A stretch of DNA of 27,677 nucleotides from Streptococcus panodentis (GCF_017884005.1 NZ_QFAY01000033.1:1-27677), one strand, 5' to 3'; shown: positions 17,849 through 26,111, counted from the first letter of the stretch. Notes: generated by a model not told the origin, from the sequence alone. A program made the numbers and translations.

Positions 17849-17956
17849 TGATGTGAGAGCGTTAAAAGAATGCAGTGAAAATAGGAAGTTTGTAGCAGGA
17901 GCGATACTCCAAGACAAACTTATCTTTTTCACCAAATTCTTAGCTCGAACTCAAAT
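17849..17956 (+). repeat. Hairpin repeat element, copy F
   Basis: Begins GATGTGAGAGCGTTAAAAG, with arms AGTGAAAATAGGAAG and TTATCTTTTTCACC. The middle stem AGTTTGT/ACAAACT is longer than in other copies, and the apical hairpin is GGAG-CGATA-CTCC. It lies 4 nt after the rpsH stop, convergent with copy G. Confidence 0.85.
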
Positions 17957-17979
17957 ATGGTACACAATCAGGTATCTTG

Positions 17980-18085
17980 ATTTGAACACGGACTGAAAGC
18001 TGTGTAAAAAAGATAAAATCGTCTTGGCTCATCGAGCCGTCACCGATTTTCCTATTTTTACTTTGCTTTCTAGGTCCTTTGTATC
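17980..18085 (-). repeat. Hairpin repeat element, copy G
   Basis: The minus strand begins GATACAAAGGACCTAGAAAG, with arms GTAAAAATAGGAAAA and TTTATCTTTTTTAC, middle stem AAATCG/CGATTT, apical hairpin GGCT-CGATG-AGCC, and end TCAGTCCGTGTTCAAATC. Copies F and G fill the 301-nt gap between rpsH and rplF. Confidence 0.85.
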
Positions 18086-18145
18086 ATAATCCCCCCGTGA
18101 AAACTGGTCGTCCGCGGCCTGATAATCTAACAGGAGAAAAATAAT

Positions 18146-18682
18146 ATGTCACGTATTGGTAATAAAGTGATTGTCCTGCCTGCTGGTGTTGAACTCAGCA
18201 ACAAGGACAATGTGGTCACTGTCAAAGGACCTAAAGGAGAACTGACTCGTGCGTTCTCAAAAGATATTGAAATCCGTGTGGAAGGTAACGAAGTAACGCT
18301 TCACCGTCCAAATGATTCAAAAGAAATGAAAACCATCCACGGAACAACCCGTGCCCTTCTCAACAACATGGTTGTTGGTGTATCAGAAGGCTTCAAGAAA
18401 GAACTTGAAATGCGCGGGGTTGGTTACCGTGCGCAGCTGCAAGGCAAAAAGCTGGTGCTCTCAGTTGGTAAATCTCATCCAGACGAAGTAGAAGCGCCAG
18501 AAGGCATCACTTTTGAGCTTCCAAATCCAACGAGCATTGTGATCAGCGGGATTTCAAAAGAAGCGGTTGGACAAACTGCTGCTTATGTTCGCAGTCTGCG
18601 TGCTCCTGAACCATACAAAGGTAAAGGGATCCGCTATGTTGGTGAATTCGTTCGCCGCAAAGAAGGTAAAACCGGTAAATAA
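18146..18682 (+). CDS. rplF: 50S ribosomal protein L6 (uL6)
   Basis: 178 residues near the factor-binding site. [49 protein letters not shown] and the end [25 protein letters not shown] match the family. The site is AGGAG. Confidence 0.98.
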   Translation: MSRIGNKVIVLPAGVELSNKDNVVTVKGPKGELTRAFSKDIEIRVEGNEVTLHRPNDSKEMKTIHGTTRALLNNMVVGVSEGFKKELEMRGVGYRAQLQGKKLVLSVGKSHPDEVEAPEGITFELPNPTSIVISGISKEAVGQTAAYVRSLRAPEPYKGKGIRYVGEFVRRKEGKTGK

Positions 18683-18686
18683 TGTA

Positions 18687-18709
18687 ATATGGTTGCTTGT
18701 CAACCATAT
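18687..18709 (+). promoter_or_regulatory. Hairpin in the rplF-rplR spacer
   Basis: ATATGGTTG (18687-18695) and CAACCATAT (18701-18709) form a perfect 9-bp stem with a 5-nt loop, 5 nt after the rplF stop. No U-tract follows, so it is probably a processing or stability element rather than a terminator. Confidence 0.4.
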
Positions 18710-18764
18710 CCCTTATTTCCAACTTTGTGCTTAGGCATAAACATAAAATTAAGAGGTGAAAATT

Positions 18765-19121
18765 GTGATTACGAAACCAGATAAAAACAAAGTCCGCCAA
18801 AAACGCCACCGTCGCGTCCGCGGAAAACTCTCTGGAACTGCTGATCGCCCACGTTTGAACGTATTCCGTTCTAATACAGGCATCTACGCTCAAGTAATTG
18901 ATGACGTAGCGGGTGTAACGCTCGCAAGCGCTTCAACTCTTGACAAAGAAGTTTCAAAAGGAACTAAAACTGAACAAGCCGTTGTTGTTGGTAAACTCGT
19001 TGCTGAACGTGCAGTTGCTAAAGGTATTTCTGAAGTGGTGTTTGACCGCGGTGGATATCTCTATCACGGACGTGTAAAAGCTTTGGCTGATGCAGCTCGT
19101 GAAAACGGATTGAAATTCTAA
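18765..19121 (+). CDS. rplR: 50S ribosomal protein L18 (uL18)
   Basis: 118 residues, a 5S rRNA-binding protein. I place the start at GTG 18765 ([21 protein letters not shown]), because AAGAGGTG lies at the right distance and the length then equals that of streptococcal L18. An in-frame GTG at 18756 overlaps that ribosome site and is rejected. The end [25 protein letters not shown] is typical. Confidence 0.96.
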   Translation: MITKPDKNKVRQKRHRRVRGKLSGTADRPRLNVFRSNTGIYAQVIDDVAGVTLASASTLDKEVSKGTKTEQAVVVGKLVAERAVAKGISEVVFDRGGYLYHGRVKALADAARENGLKF

Positions 19122-19139
19122 GAGGGAGGACACTAGAAA

Positions 19140-19634
19140 ATGGCATTTAAAGACAACGCAGTTGAACTTGAAGAACGCGTCGTTGCAATTAACCGTGTTA
19201 CAAAAGTTGTTAAAGGTGGACGCCGTCTTCGCTTTGCAGCTCTTGTAGTGGTCGGTGACCGCAATGGCCGTGTCGGCTTCGGTACCGGGAAAGCTCAGGA
19301 AGTACCAGAAGCTATCCGCAAAGCGGTTGAAGATGCAAAGAAAAACCTGATTGAAGTACCAATGGTTGGCACAACCATTCCTCACGAAGTTCTTTCAGAA
19401 TTCGGCGGAGCAAAAGTATTGCTTAAGCCAGCTGTGGAAGGTTCTGGGGTTGCTGCTGGCGGTGCGGTTCGTGCTGTCATCGAATTGGCTGGTGTGGCGG
19501 ATGTTACATCTAAGTCACTCGGTTCCAACACTCCAATCAACATCGTTCGTGCAACGGTTGAAGGCTTGAAACAATTAAAACGCGCTGAAGAAGTTGCTGC
19601 CCTTCGTGGTATTTCAGTTTCTGACTTAGCATAA
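19140..19634 (+). CDS. rpsE: 30S ribosomal protein S5 (uS5)
   Basis: 164 residues, in the mRNA entry channel and involved in decoding fidelity. [27 protein letters not shown] (the spectinomycin-loop region) and [20 protein letters not shown] are conserved and carry no visible deletion. The site is GGGAGGA. Confidence 0.98.
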   Translation: MAFKDNAVELEERVVAINRVTKVVKGGRRLRFAALVVVGDRNGRVGFGTGKAQEVPEAIRKAVEDAKKNLIEVPMVGTTIPHEVLSEFGGAKVLLKPAVEGSGVAAGGAVRAVIELAGVADVTSKSLGSNTPINIVRATVEGLKQLKRAEEVAALRGISVSDLA

Positions 19635-19648
19635 GAAAGGAGATTCAA

Positions 19649-19831
19649 ATGGCTCAAATTAAAATCACTTTGACGAAATCTCCAATCGGACGCATTCCGT
19701 CACAACGCAAAACTGTTACAGCACTTGGACTGAGCAAACTGAACAGTTCTGTTATCAAAGAAGACAACCCAGCAGTACGCGGTATGGTTACAGCTGTTTC
19801 TCACTTGGTAACGGTCGAAGAAGTGAAGTAG
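19649..19831 (+). CDS. rpmD: 50S ribosomal protein L30 (uL30)
   Basis: 60 residues, the short bacterial form. [29 protein letters not shown] and the end [15 protein letters not shown] are diagnostic. The site is AAAGGAG. A 154-nt gap with two stable hairpins separates it from rplO. Confidence 0.97.
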   Translation: MAQIKITLTKSPIGRIPSQRKTVTALGLSKLNSSVIKEDNPAVRGMVTAVSHLVTVEEVK

Positions 19832-19867
19832 GCCTATCGGCTGAACAGCTTTACTGAAAATAAACTA

Positions 19868-19947
19868 GGGGATGTGAGATTTTCTCAGCCCCTAAAACTA
19901 AATATATGTATAGGCGAGTTTGTATGGGGGACACCTTTTCTCCCATA
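19868..19947 (+). promoter_or_regulatory. Two hairpins in the rpmD-rplO spacer
   Basis: GGGG and TGAGA (19868-19879) pair with TCTCA and CCCC (19883-19892) around an internal loop. TATGGGGGA (19923-19931) pairs with TCTCCCATA (19939-19947), with one wobble. No U-tract is seen, so these look like leader structures of rplO rather than terminators. Confidence 0.45.
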
Positions 19948-19985
19948 TGAGCGCTAGCAATTTACAAAAGAGGAGAAAAGAAATA

Positions 19986-20426
19986 ATGAAACTTCATGAA
20001 TTACAGCCTGCTGCAGGCTCGCGCAAAGTTCGCAACCGTGTCGGTCGTGGTACATCGTCTGGTAACGGTAAAACTTCTGGCCGTGGTCAAAAAGGTCAGA
20101 AAGCGCGCAGCGGCGGCGGTGTTCGTCTTGGTTTTGAAGGTGGACAAACTCCATTGTTCCGCCGTATTCCAAAACGCGGTTTCCTGAATATCAACCGCAA
20201 AGAATATGCAATTGTCAACCTTGATCAATTAAACGTCTTTGAAGACGGTGCAGAAGTAACTCCAGTTGTTCTTATCGAAGCAGGAATTGTGAAGGCTGAA
20301 AAATCAGGTGTTAAAATCCTTGGTAATGGAGAATTGACCAAGAAGCTGACTGTTAAAGCAGCGAAATTCTCTAAATCAGCTGAAGAAGCTATCACTGCTA
20401 AAGGTGGTTCAGTTGAAGTCATCTAA
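19986..20426 (+). CDS. rplO: 50S ribosomal protein L15 (uL15)
   Basis: 146 residues, a late-assembly organiser of 23S rRNA. The start is ATG 19986 ([22 protein letters not shown]) behind AGAGGAG; an in-frame ATG at 19920 would add 22 residues across the hairpins and is rejected. The glycine-rich segment [35 protein letters not shown] is typical. secY follows after 12 nt. Confidence 0.97.
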   Translation: MKLHELQPAAGSRKVRNRVGRGTSSGNGKTSGRGQKGQKARSGGGVRLGFEGGQTPLFRRIPKRGFLNINRKEYAIVNLDQLNVFEDGAEVTPVVLIEAGIVKAEKSGVKILGNGELTKKLTVKAAKFSKSAEEAITAKGGSVEVI

Positions 20427-20438
20427 GCGAGGTGACCT

Positions 20439-21746
20439 ATGTTTTTCAAATTATTAAAAGACGCACTAAAAATTAAACAGGTACGGTCTAAGATTCTATT
20501 CACCATTTTTATCATCTTAGTCTTCCGTATCGGTACAACCATCACGGTTCCGGGGATCAATGCCAAGGCCTTGAGCAATCTCAATGATTTGCCTTTTCTG
20601 AATATGCTCAGTCTGGTCTCAGGGAATGCCATGCGCAATTTCTCTGTCTTTGCTCTCGGAGTCAGCCCCTACATTACCGCTTCAATCGTGGTCCAGCTCC
20701 TGCAGATGGACTTGCTGCCCAAGTTTGTAGAGTGGGGCAAGCAGGGGGAAGTGGGCCGCAGAAAGCTCAATCAGGCAACCCGCTATATTTCCTTGGTTCT
20801 GGCTTTTGTTCAGGCTATCGGAATTACCGCAGGATTTGACACCCTATCCAGTGCGAATTTGGTGGCCAGTCCGAACTGGCAGACCTATGCCCTGATTTGC
20901 GCTCTTCTTGCGACTGGGTCCATGATTGTGACCTGGCTGGGGGAGCAAATCACGGATAAGGGCTACGGCAACGGTGTTTCCATGATTATCTTTGCCGGTA
21001 TCGTTTCGGGCATTCCGGATATGATTAAAGGTATTTACGAAGATTATTTTGTGAATATTCCAAGCGAACGCCTGACGTCCTCTCTTATCTTTGTCGGCAT
21101 TCTGATTGTGGCGGTCTTGTTGATTATCTACTTCACGACATTTGTGCAGCAGGCAGAATACAAGATTCCGGTTCAGTATACCAAGATTGCTCAAGGGGCG
21201 CCATCCAGCTCCTACCTTCCGCTCAAGGTCAACCCTGCGGGCGTGATTCCAGTCATCTTTGCCAGCTCGATTACAGCTGCTCCGGCAGCGATTTTCCAAG
21301 TTGTCAGTGCACTGGGGTATGATGCGGCTTGGGTTCGTACAGCTCAGTCGCTTCTAGCAACGACTACTGTCAGCGGGATGTTTATGTATGCCTTTCTGAT
21401 TGTTCTTTTCACTTTCTTCTACACCTTTGTGCAGATCAATCCAGAAAAGACAGCAGAAAACCTGCAAAAGAGCGGTGCTTACATCCCAGGAGTCCGTCCG
21501 GGCAAGGGAACCGAAGAATACATGTCCAAACTGCTTCGCCGTCTGGCAACAGTAGGTTCGCTTTTCTTAGGTTTTGTTACGATTATTCCGATTCTGGCCA
21601 AAGATGTCTTTGGACTGACTGATGCGGTTGCCCTTGGGGGAACCAGCCTCTTGATTATCATCTCGACGGGTATCGAAGGAATGAAACAGCTGGAAGGCTA
21701 CCTGCTTAAGCGTAAGTACATCGGCTTTATGGATACGACAGAATAA
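20439..21746 (+). CDS. secY: Protein translocase subunit SecY
   Basis: 435 residues, the pore of the SecYEG channel in the cytoplasmic membrane. Ten hydrophobic segments are readable, starting with ILFTIFIILVFRIGTTI. The plug-region motif NFSVFALGVSPYITASIVVQL, GNGVSMIIFAGIVSG and YTFVQINPEKTAENLQKSGAYIPGVRPGKGTEEY (cytoplasmic loop) are all conserved. The start ATG follows GAGGTGA. This is the spc-operon housekeeping copy, not an accessory SecY2. A terminator follows. Confidence 0.98.
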   Translation: MFFKLLKDALKIKQVRSKILFTIFIILVFRIGTTITVPGINAKALSNLNDLPFLNMLSLVSGNAMRNFSVFALGVSPYITASIVVQLLQMDLLPKFVEWGKQGEVGRRKLNQATRYISLVLAFVQAIGITAGFDTLSSANLVASPNWQTYALICALLATGSMIVTWLGEQITDKGYGNGVSMIIFAGIVSGIPDMIKGIYEDYFVNIPSERLTSSLIFVGILIVAVLLIIYFTTFVQQAEYKIPVQYTKIAQGAPSSSYLPLKVNPAGVIPVIFASSITAAPAAIFQVVSALGYDAAWVRTAQSLLATTTVSGMFMYAFLIVLFTFFYTFVQINPEKTAENLQKSGAYIPGVRPGKGTEEYMSKLLRRLATVGSLFLGFVTIIPILAKDVFGLTDAVALGGTSLLIIISTGIEGMKQLEGYLLKRKYIGFMDTTE

Positions 21747-21833
21747 GGAGAGAGCCTTCTTTCGTCAGAAGTGAGAAGATGCTCATATCCAATGCTGGCC
21801 AGACTTTAGGGCTGGCCGGAATAGTTAAAAATA

Positions 21834-21880
21834 AAGGGGATAGAGAAGCCTGCTTCTCAACCCCTTCTATTTTGTTTTTA
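21834..21880 (+). terminator. Terminator after secY
   Basis: AAGGGG and GAGAAGC (21834-21849) pair with GCTTCTC and CCCCTT (21852-21866), forming a long stem with a 3/2 internal loop and a 2-nt apical gap. It is followed by TTTTGTTTTT. It separates the spc genes from adk. Confidence 0.8.
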
Positions 21881-21909
21881 TAGTCAATTCGTTAAATCCG
21901 CCGGGTCTG

Positions 21910-22094
21910 ATACTCTTAGAAAATCTCTTCAAACTAGGTCAGCTCGGCAGTCTTCCATGCTGTTGGAGCAAAGTGAGCTATTGACCGATTATCGTCATTT
22001 AGTGTATCTTTTATTCCTTTGCAGGCTCGCCTTGCCGTACTTTTGAGACTTTCTCACGGTCTTTTTATCCGCAGCCTCAAAGCAGTGCTTTGAG
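21910..22094 (+). repeat. BOX-like element, interrupted
   Basis: 21910-21943 (ATACTCTTAGAAAATCTCTT and onward to GTCAGC) differs at about three positions from the pneumococcal boxA sequence as I recall it. The continuation CTCGCCTTGCCGTAC is displaced to 22026-22040, as if about 80 nt had been inserted. A boxC-like stem CCTCAAAGCAGTGCTTTGAG is at 22075-22094. The inserted part (CTGTTGGAGCAAAGTGAGCTA from about 21959, one base longer than quoted elsewhere) recurs near 26130. Confidence 0.6.
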
Positions 22095-22103
22095 CAGCTG
22101 ACA

Positions 22104-22206
22104 CTTCCTAGCAGAAGCTTTATCTGCCACCTCAAAGCCTCCGCTGAAGGTTTTGAGCGGCTCGCTGCTCTATCGTATCGTTCTGTATTTAAGCGATAGG
22201 CTGAAA
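22104..22206 (+). repeat. Mosaic repeat unit, left inverted copy
   Basis: From CTTCCTAGCAGAAGC to AAGCGATAGGCTGAAA. The minus strand of 25938-26036 matches it along its whole length with about a dozen substitutions and a 4-nt gap. It contains two CTCAAA...TTTGAG stems and CTATCG/CGATAG. From 22207 to the adk start I see only GC-rich hairpin sequence (for example CCGGC/GCCGG near 22284-22303) and no clear promoter. Confidence 0.75.
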
Positions 22207-22375
22207 CGGTCCCTCGGACAGTCTCACCACTAAAAGTGAACGAAAAGACTATAAAAGACAAAGGAAGCAAGGGTGTCTGCTGCCGGCTATCGCCTTGGCC
22301 GGGGCTGAGACGCCGTCGGTTTCAAGGCGGAGAAAAGGCTATACGAATGTTTTTAAAATGAAAAGGAGACTGATC

Positions 22376-23014
22376 ATGAATCTTTTGATTATGGGTTTAC
22401 CAGGAGCTGGTAAGGGAACACAGGCTGCTAAAATTGTGGAACAGTTTCATGTTGCGCATGTTTCAACTGGTGATATGTTCCGTGCAGCAATGGCCAATCA
22501 GACAGAGATGGGTGTGCTGGCCAAGTCTTACATCGATAAAGGTGAGTTGGTGCCGGATGAAGTAACAAACGGCATCGTAAAAGAACGGTTGGCGCAGGCA
22601 GATATCGCAGAAAAAGGCTTTTTGCTGGACGGCTATCCGCGAACCATTGAGCAGGCACATGCTCTGGACAGCACTCTGAAAGAGCTGGCGATCAAGCTGG
22701 ACGGAGTCATCAATATCGAGGTAGATCCGAACAGCCTCTTGGAGCGGTTGAGCGGCCGGATTATCCACCGTGAGACGGGCGAAACTTTTCACAAGGTCTT
22801 CAATCCGCCTGCTGACTATAAAGAAGAAGACTACTATCAGCGCGAAGACGATAAGCCTGAAACAGTCAAACGCCGTTTGGATGTCAACATTGCCCAAGGA
22901 CAGCCGATTATTGACTACTATCGTGCCCAAGGTTTGGTCCATGATATTGAGGGAAATCAAGAGATTGAAAAAGTCTTTGCAGACATCGAAAAAGTCTTGG
23001 TAAAATTGAAATAA
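22376..23014 (+). CDS. adk: Adenylate kinase
   Basis: 212 residues, catalysing ATP + AMP to 2 ADP. P-loop GLPGAGKGT is at 7-15, the AMP-binding segment is [12 protein letters not shown], and DGYPRT follows. The lid ([22 protein letters not shown]) has no cysteines, so it is the zinc-free type. The start is ATG 22376 behind AAAAGGAG; longer in-frame starts would add a basic, non-conserved tail. Unlike the usual tight secY-adk spacing it is cut off from secY by a terminator and a 500-nt repeat mosaic. Confidence 0.97.
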   Translation: MNLLIMGLPGAGKGTQAAKIVEQFHVAHVSTGDMFRAAMANQTEMGVLAKSYIDKGELVPDEVTNGIVKERLAQADIAEKGFLLDGYPRTIEQAHALDSTLKELAIKLDGVINIEVDPNSLLERLSGRIIHRETGETFHKVFNPPADYKEEDYYQREDDKPETVKRRLDVNIAQGQPIIDYYRAQGLVHDIEGNQEIEKVFADIEKVLVKLK

Positions 23015-23028
23015 AGCGCTTTTCATGC

Positions 23029-23057
23029 TTGCAATATTTGACAAGTAGTGATACAAT
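23029..23057 (+). promoter_or_regulatory. Promoter of infA-rplQ group
   Basis: TTGCAA (23029-23034), 17 nt, TACAAT (23052-23057) preceded by TGA (extended -10). It lies just past the adk stop and would start a leader of about 65 nt carrying the hairpin CCTCTG-TGCT-CAGAGG (23083-23098) before infA. Confidence 0.75.
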
Positions 23058-23129
23058 GAATTAGTCTGACTTATAATTGTTACCTCTGTGCTCAGAGGGA
23101 TGAATCGAAATTTATGGAGGTACTTTTGC

Positions 23130-23348
23130 GTGGCAAAAGACGATGTGATTGAAGTTGAAGGCAAGGTTGTTGACACCATGCCGAATGCAATGTTTACGGT
23201 TGAACTTGAAAATGGACATCAGATTTTAGCAACAGTTTCTGGTAAAATTCGTAAAAACTATATTCGTATTTTAGCGGGAGACCGTGTTACTGTCGAGATG
23301 AGTCCTTACGATTTGACGCGTGGACGGATCACCTACCGCTTTAAATAA
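23130..23348 (+). CDS. infA: Translation initiation factor IF-1
   Basis: 72 residues with a GTG start at 23130 behind TGGAGGT. It is an OB-fold protein that blocks the A site during initiation. [29 protein letters not shown] and the end [18 protein letters not shown] are the standard sequence. A longer frame from 23088 runs through the leader hairpin and is rejected. Confidence 0.97.
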   Translation: MAKDDVIEVEGKVVDTMPNAMFTVELENGHQILATVSGKIRKNYIRILAGDRVTVEMSPYDLTRGRITYRFK

Positions 23349-23372
23349 TCGAAATACTTGGAGGGATAAGAA

Positions 23373-23489
23373 ATGAAAGTAAGACCATCGGTCAAACCAA
23401 TTTGCGAATACTGCAAAGTCATTCGCCGTAATGGCCGTGTTATGGTGATTTGCCCGGCAAATCCAAAACACAAACAACGTCAAGGATAA
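23373..23489 (+). CDS. rpmJ: 50S ribosomal protein L36 (bL36)
   Basis: 38 residues: [19 protein letters not shown] and then a segment ending in KHKQRQG. The zinc ligands are CEYC, a later Cys in MVICPAN and His in KHKQ, so this is the zinc-binding form. The site is TGGAGGG. It lies 24 nt after infA and 15 nt before rpsM. Confidence 0.97.
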
Positions 23490-23504
23490 TAGAAAGGAGA
23501 AAAA

Positions 23505-23870
23505 ATGGCTCGTATTGCTGGAGTTGACATTCCAAATGACAAACGTGTGGTTGTGTCACTGACTTATGTGTACGGTATCGGACTTCCAACTTCTAAGAAA
23601 ATCCTGGCAGCTGCCGGAGTTTCAGAAGATATCCGTGTAAAAGATCTGACAATCGAACAAGAAGACGCGATCCGTCGTGAAGTAGATGCCATCAAAGTTG
23701 AAGGGGACCTCCGCCGTGAAGTAAACCTCAACATCAAACGTCTGATGGAAATCGGTTCATACCGCGGCATCCGTCATCGTCGTGGACTTCCTGTCCGTGG
23801 ACAAAACACTAAAAATAATGCTCGCACTCGTAAAGGGAAAGCTGTTGCGATTGCAGGCAAGAAAAAATAA
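23505..23870 (+). CDS. rpsM: 30S ribosomal protein S13 (uS13)
   Basis: 121 residues, a head protein in the intersubunit bridges and near P-site t[57 protein letters not shown] and the basic tail are diagnostic. The site is AAAGGAG. Confidence 0.98.
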   Translation: MARIAGVDIPNDKRVVVSLTYVYGIGLPTSKKILAAAGVSEDIRVKDLTIEQEDAIRREVDAIKVEGDLRREVNLNIKRLMEIGSYRGIRHRRGLPVRGQNTKNNARTRKGKAVAIAGKKK

Positions 23871-23889
23871 TATAAGGAGGTAAAAAGTC

Positions 23890-24273
23890 TTGGCTAAACC
23901 AACACGTAAACGTCGTGTGAAGAAAAATATCGAATCTGGTATTGCACACATTCACGCTACATTTAATAACACTATTGTTATGATTACTGATGTGCATGGT
24001 AACGCGATTGCTTGGTCATCTGCCGGTGCTCTTGGTTTCAAAGGTTCTCGTAAATCTACACCATTTGCTGCCCAAATGGCATCTGAAGCAGCTGCTAAAT
24101 CTGCACAAGAACACGGTCTTAAATCAGTTGAAGTTACTGTTAAAGGTCCAGGTTCTGGTCGTGAGTCAGCTATTCGTGCTCTTGCTGCCGCTGGTCTTGA
24201 AGTAACAGCTATTCGTGATGTGACTCCTGTACCACACAATGGTGCTCGTCCTCCAAAACGTCGCCGTGTATAA
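23890..24273 (+). CDS. rpsK: 30S ribosomal protein S11 (uS11)
   Basis: 127 residues beginning with a TTG codon (TTG GCT AAA CCA) 9 nt after GGAGG (23876-23880). No ATG or GTG is available at that position and the sequence [16 protein letters not shown] is the family N-terminus, so TTG is the likely start. [33 protein letters not shown] and the end [13 protein letters not shown] are conserved. It is a platform protein at the mRNA exit channel. Confidence 0.97.
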
Positions 24274-24318
24274 TCACCAACAACTACACTGCTTTTCGTT
24301 TAAGAGGGAGTATAGCAA

Positions 24319-25257
24319 ATGATTGAGTTTGAAAAACCAAATATAACAAAAATTGATGAAAATAAAGATTATGGCAAGTTTGTCGTAGAACCGCTGGAGC
24401 GTGGCTATGGCACAACCCTTGGAAATTCACTTCGCCGTGTGCTGCTGGCTTCCCTTCCAGGTGCAGCCGTTACTTCGATTAACATCGAGGGAGTATTGCA
24501 CGAGTTTGATACAATTTCCGGTGTCCGCGAAGACGTGATGCAAATCATTCTCAACGTCAAAGGAATTGCTGTAAAATCTTACGTCCAAGACGAAAAGATG
24601 ATTGAACTGGATGTCGAAGGTCCTGCAGAAGTCACTGCCGGAGATATCTTGACGGACAGTGATATCGAAATTATTAACCCTGATCATTATCTCTTTACTA
24701 TCGGAGAAGGTGCCAGCTTTAAGGCGACCATGACTGTTGACAGCGGCCGTGGCTATGTACCGGCTGATGAAAATAAGAAGGATGATGCACCAGTGGGAAC
24801 ACTAGCAGTGGACTCTATCTACACGCCAGTGACAAAAGTTAATTACCAGGTTGAACCGGCCCGTGTCGGCAGCAACGATGGTTTTGACAAACTAACCCTT
24901 GAAATTTTAACGAATGGAACCATCATTCCGGAAGATGCCCTCGGTCTTTCTGCCCGTATCTTGACAGAACACCTGAATCTCTTCACCAACCTGACAGAAG
25001 TAGCGATTGCTGCCGATGTGATGAAGGAAGCGGAAAAAACTTCCGATGACCGCATTTTGGAGCGGACGATTGAAGAGCTGGATCTGTCAGTGCGTTCATA
25101 CAACTGCCTGAAACGTGCAGGAATTAACACTGTATTTGATTTGACAGAAAAATCAGAGCCTGAAATGATGAAAGTTCGTAACTTGGGCCGCAAGAGTCTG
25201 GAAGAAGTAAAAGTAAAACTTGCTGACCTTGGTCTGGGGTTAAAAAACGATAAATAA
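24319..25257 (+). CDS. rpoA: RNA polymerase alpha subunit
   Basis: 312 residues. The N-terminal domain (about 1-230; [26 protein letters not shown]) dimerises and nucleates core assembly. A linker precedes the C-terminal domain (about 245-312; [19 protein letters not shown] and [12 protein letters not shown], the helix-hairpin-helix region), which binds UP elements and activators. The site is GAGGGAG. The 45-nt gap from rpsK has no terminator. Confidence 0.98.
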   Translation: MIEFEKPNITKIDENKDYGKFVVEPLERGYGTTLGNSLRRVLLASLPGAAVTSINIEGVLHEFDTISGVREDVMQIILNVKGIAVKSYVQDEKMIELDVEGPAEVTAGDILTDSDIEIINPDHYLFTIGEGASFKATMTVDSGRGYVPADENKKDDAPVGTLAVDSIYTPVTKVNYQVEPARVGSNDGFDKLTLEILTNGTIIPEDALGLSARILTEHLNLFTNLTEVAIAADVMKEAEKTSDDRILERTIEELDLSVRSYNCLKRAGINTVFDLTEKSEPEMMKVRNLGRKSLEEVKVKLADLGLGLKNDK

Positions 25258-25268
25258 AGGAGGAATAC

Positions 25269-25655
25269 ATGGCTTACCGTAAACTAGGACGCACTAGCTC
25301 GCAACGTAAAGCATTGCTGCGCGATTTGACTACTGATTTGCTTATCAACGAATCCATCGTGACGACTGAAGCTCGTGCTAAAGAAATCCGTAAAACAGTT
25401 GAAAAAATGATTACACTTGGCAAACGTGGTGACTTGCATGCCCGCCGTCAAGCAGCCGCTTTTGTACGCAACGAAATTGCATCAGAAAACTACGATGAAG
25501 AAAGTGATAAATATACTTCAACAACTGCTCTTCAAAAACTGTTCTCTGAAATTGCACCTCGTTATGCTGAGCGCAATGGTGGATATACTCGTATCCTGAA
25601 AACTGAACCGCGCCGTGGCGATGCAGCGCCAATGGCAATTATTGAATTAGTATAA
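25269..25655 (+). CDS. rplQ: 50S ribosomal protein L17 (bL17)
   Basis: 128 residues, at the exit side of the large subunit. [23 protein letters not shown] and the end [31 protein letters not shown] are diagnostic. The site is AAGGAGG. It is the last gene of the alpha group, followed by a structured region and a strong terminator. Confidence 0.98.
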   Translation: MAYRKLGRTSSQRKALLRDLTTDLLINESIVTTEARAKEIRKTVEKMITLGKRGDLHARRQAAAFVRNEIASENYDEESDKYTSTTALQKLFSEIAPRYAERNGGYTRILKTEPRRGDAAPMAIIELV

Positions 25656-25672
25656 TTTTTATCAATTTTGTT

Positions 25673-25764
25673 GAGTGTTATGATGATGGAGCAGTTTATT
25701 TTGCTCTTAGTCTAGCTCTGGTCTACCGCCAGAAGTTTCTTCTGGCGGGAACACTCATCATCAT
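25673..25764 (+). ncRNA. Three-way-junction-like RNA structure after rplQ
   Basis: GAGTGTT (25673-25679) pairs with AACACTC (25750-25756). Inside lie GAGCA/TGCTC (about 25689-25706) and a perfect 10-bp hairpin CCGCCAGAAG-TTT-CTTCTGGCGG (25726-25748). ATGATGATG (25680-25688) can instead pair with CATCATCAT (25756-25764), which conflicts with the closing stem by one base and would make a pseudoknot or an alternative fold. It may be a 3'-UTR element of the ribosomal mRNA. I recognise no known family. Confidence 0.4.
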
Positions 25765-25778
25765 GATAAGAAGTGGCG

Positions 25779-25836
25779 ACGCTTGTTTACGAAATTGCTT
25801 TTGAATAAAAACAATTTCGTAAGCAGGCGTTTTTTG
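25779..25836 (+). terminator. Terminator of the ribosomal gene cluster
   Basis: A stem of 19 bp (two G-U pairs) joins ACGCTTGTTTACGAAATTG (25779-25797) and CAATTTCGTAAGCAGGCGT (25812-25830), followed by TTTTT. The long stem and clean U-tract make it the strongest terminator in the window. Confidence 0.92.
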
Positions 25837-25864
25837 TATTCTAATAGGAAAAATCCTCGAATTT

Positions 25865-25873
25865 TGTTATACT
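25865..25873 (+). promoter_or_regulatory. Orphan extended -10 box
   Basis: TGTTATACT with TATACT at 25868-25873, 30 nt after the rplQ terminator. The -35 region is weak and no open reading frame follows for over 450 nt. It may drive a small RNA or the distant ligase-like gene, or be chance. Confidence 0.35.
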
Positions 25874-25937
25874 GTTTTAGTACTCATACTTGAGGACTGT
25901 GATTGGCCAAGCGGGCAGCTATAGTCTTTTAGTCTGC

Positions 25938-26036
25938 TTTCAGCCTATCGCTTAACATACAGGACGATAGGGCAGCGAGCTGCTCAAAAGCTCCAGTGGA
26001 GGTTTTGAGGCGGCAGATCAAGCTTCTGTGAGGAAG
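25938..26036 (-). repeat. Mosaic repeat unit, right inverted copy
   Basis: The minus strand matches 22104-22206 from CTTCCTCACAGAAGC to AAGCGATAGGCTGAAA with about a dozen substitutions and a 4-nt deletion. With the left copy it brackets adk to rplQ in inverted orientation. Confidence 0.75.
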
Positions 26037-26057
26037 CCTCAAAAGGGGACGGCTGAT

Positions 26058-26098
26058 GAGGCTGGGACGACGAACTAAATTTTTAAGAATTTAGTTCC
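26058..26098 (+). repeat. AGGCTGGGAC-type repeat, short copy 3, with palindrome
   Basis: GAGGCTGGGACGAC is joined directly to a 26-nt palindrome (GAACTAAAT...ATTTAGTTC, 26072-26097), nearly identical to that at 40-65. Compared with copy 1 the middle segment is missing, so this looks like an internally deleted form. Confidence 0.7.
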
Positions 26099-26111
26099 CT
26101 TTATCTCCAGC

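Noticed and set aside
22290..22335. Possible TPP riboswitch because of GGCTGAGA near 22305
   Set aside because: The other conserved parts of the TPP fold (the CTGATCTGG region and paired P1) are absent and the downstream gene is adk.
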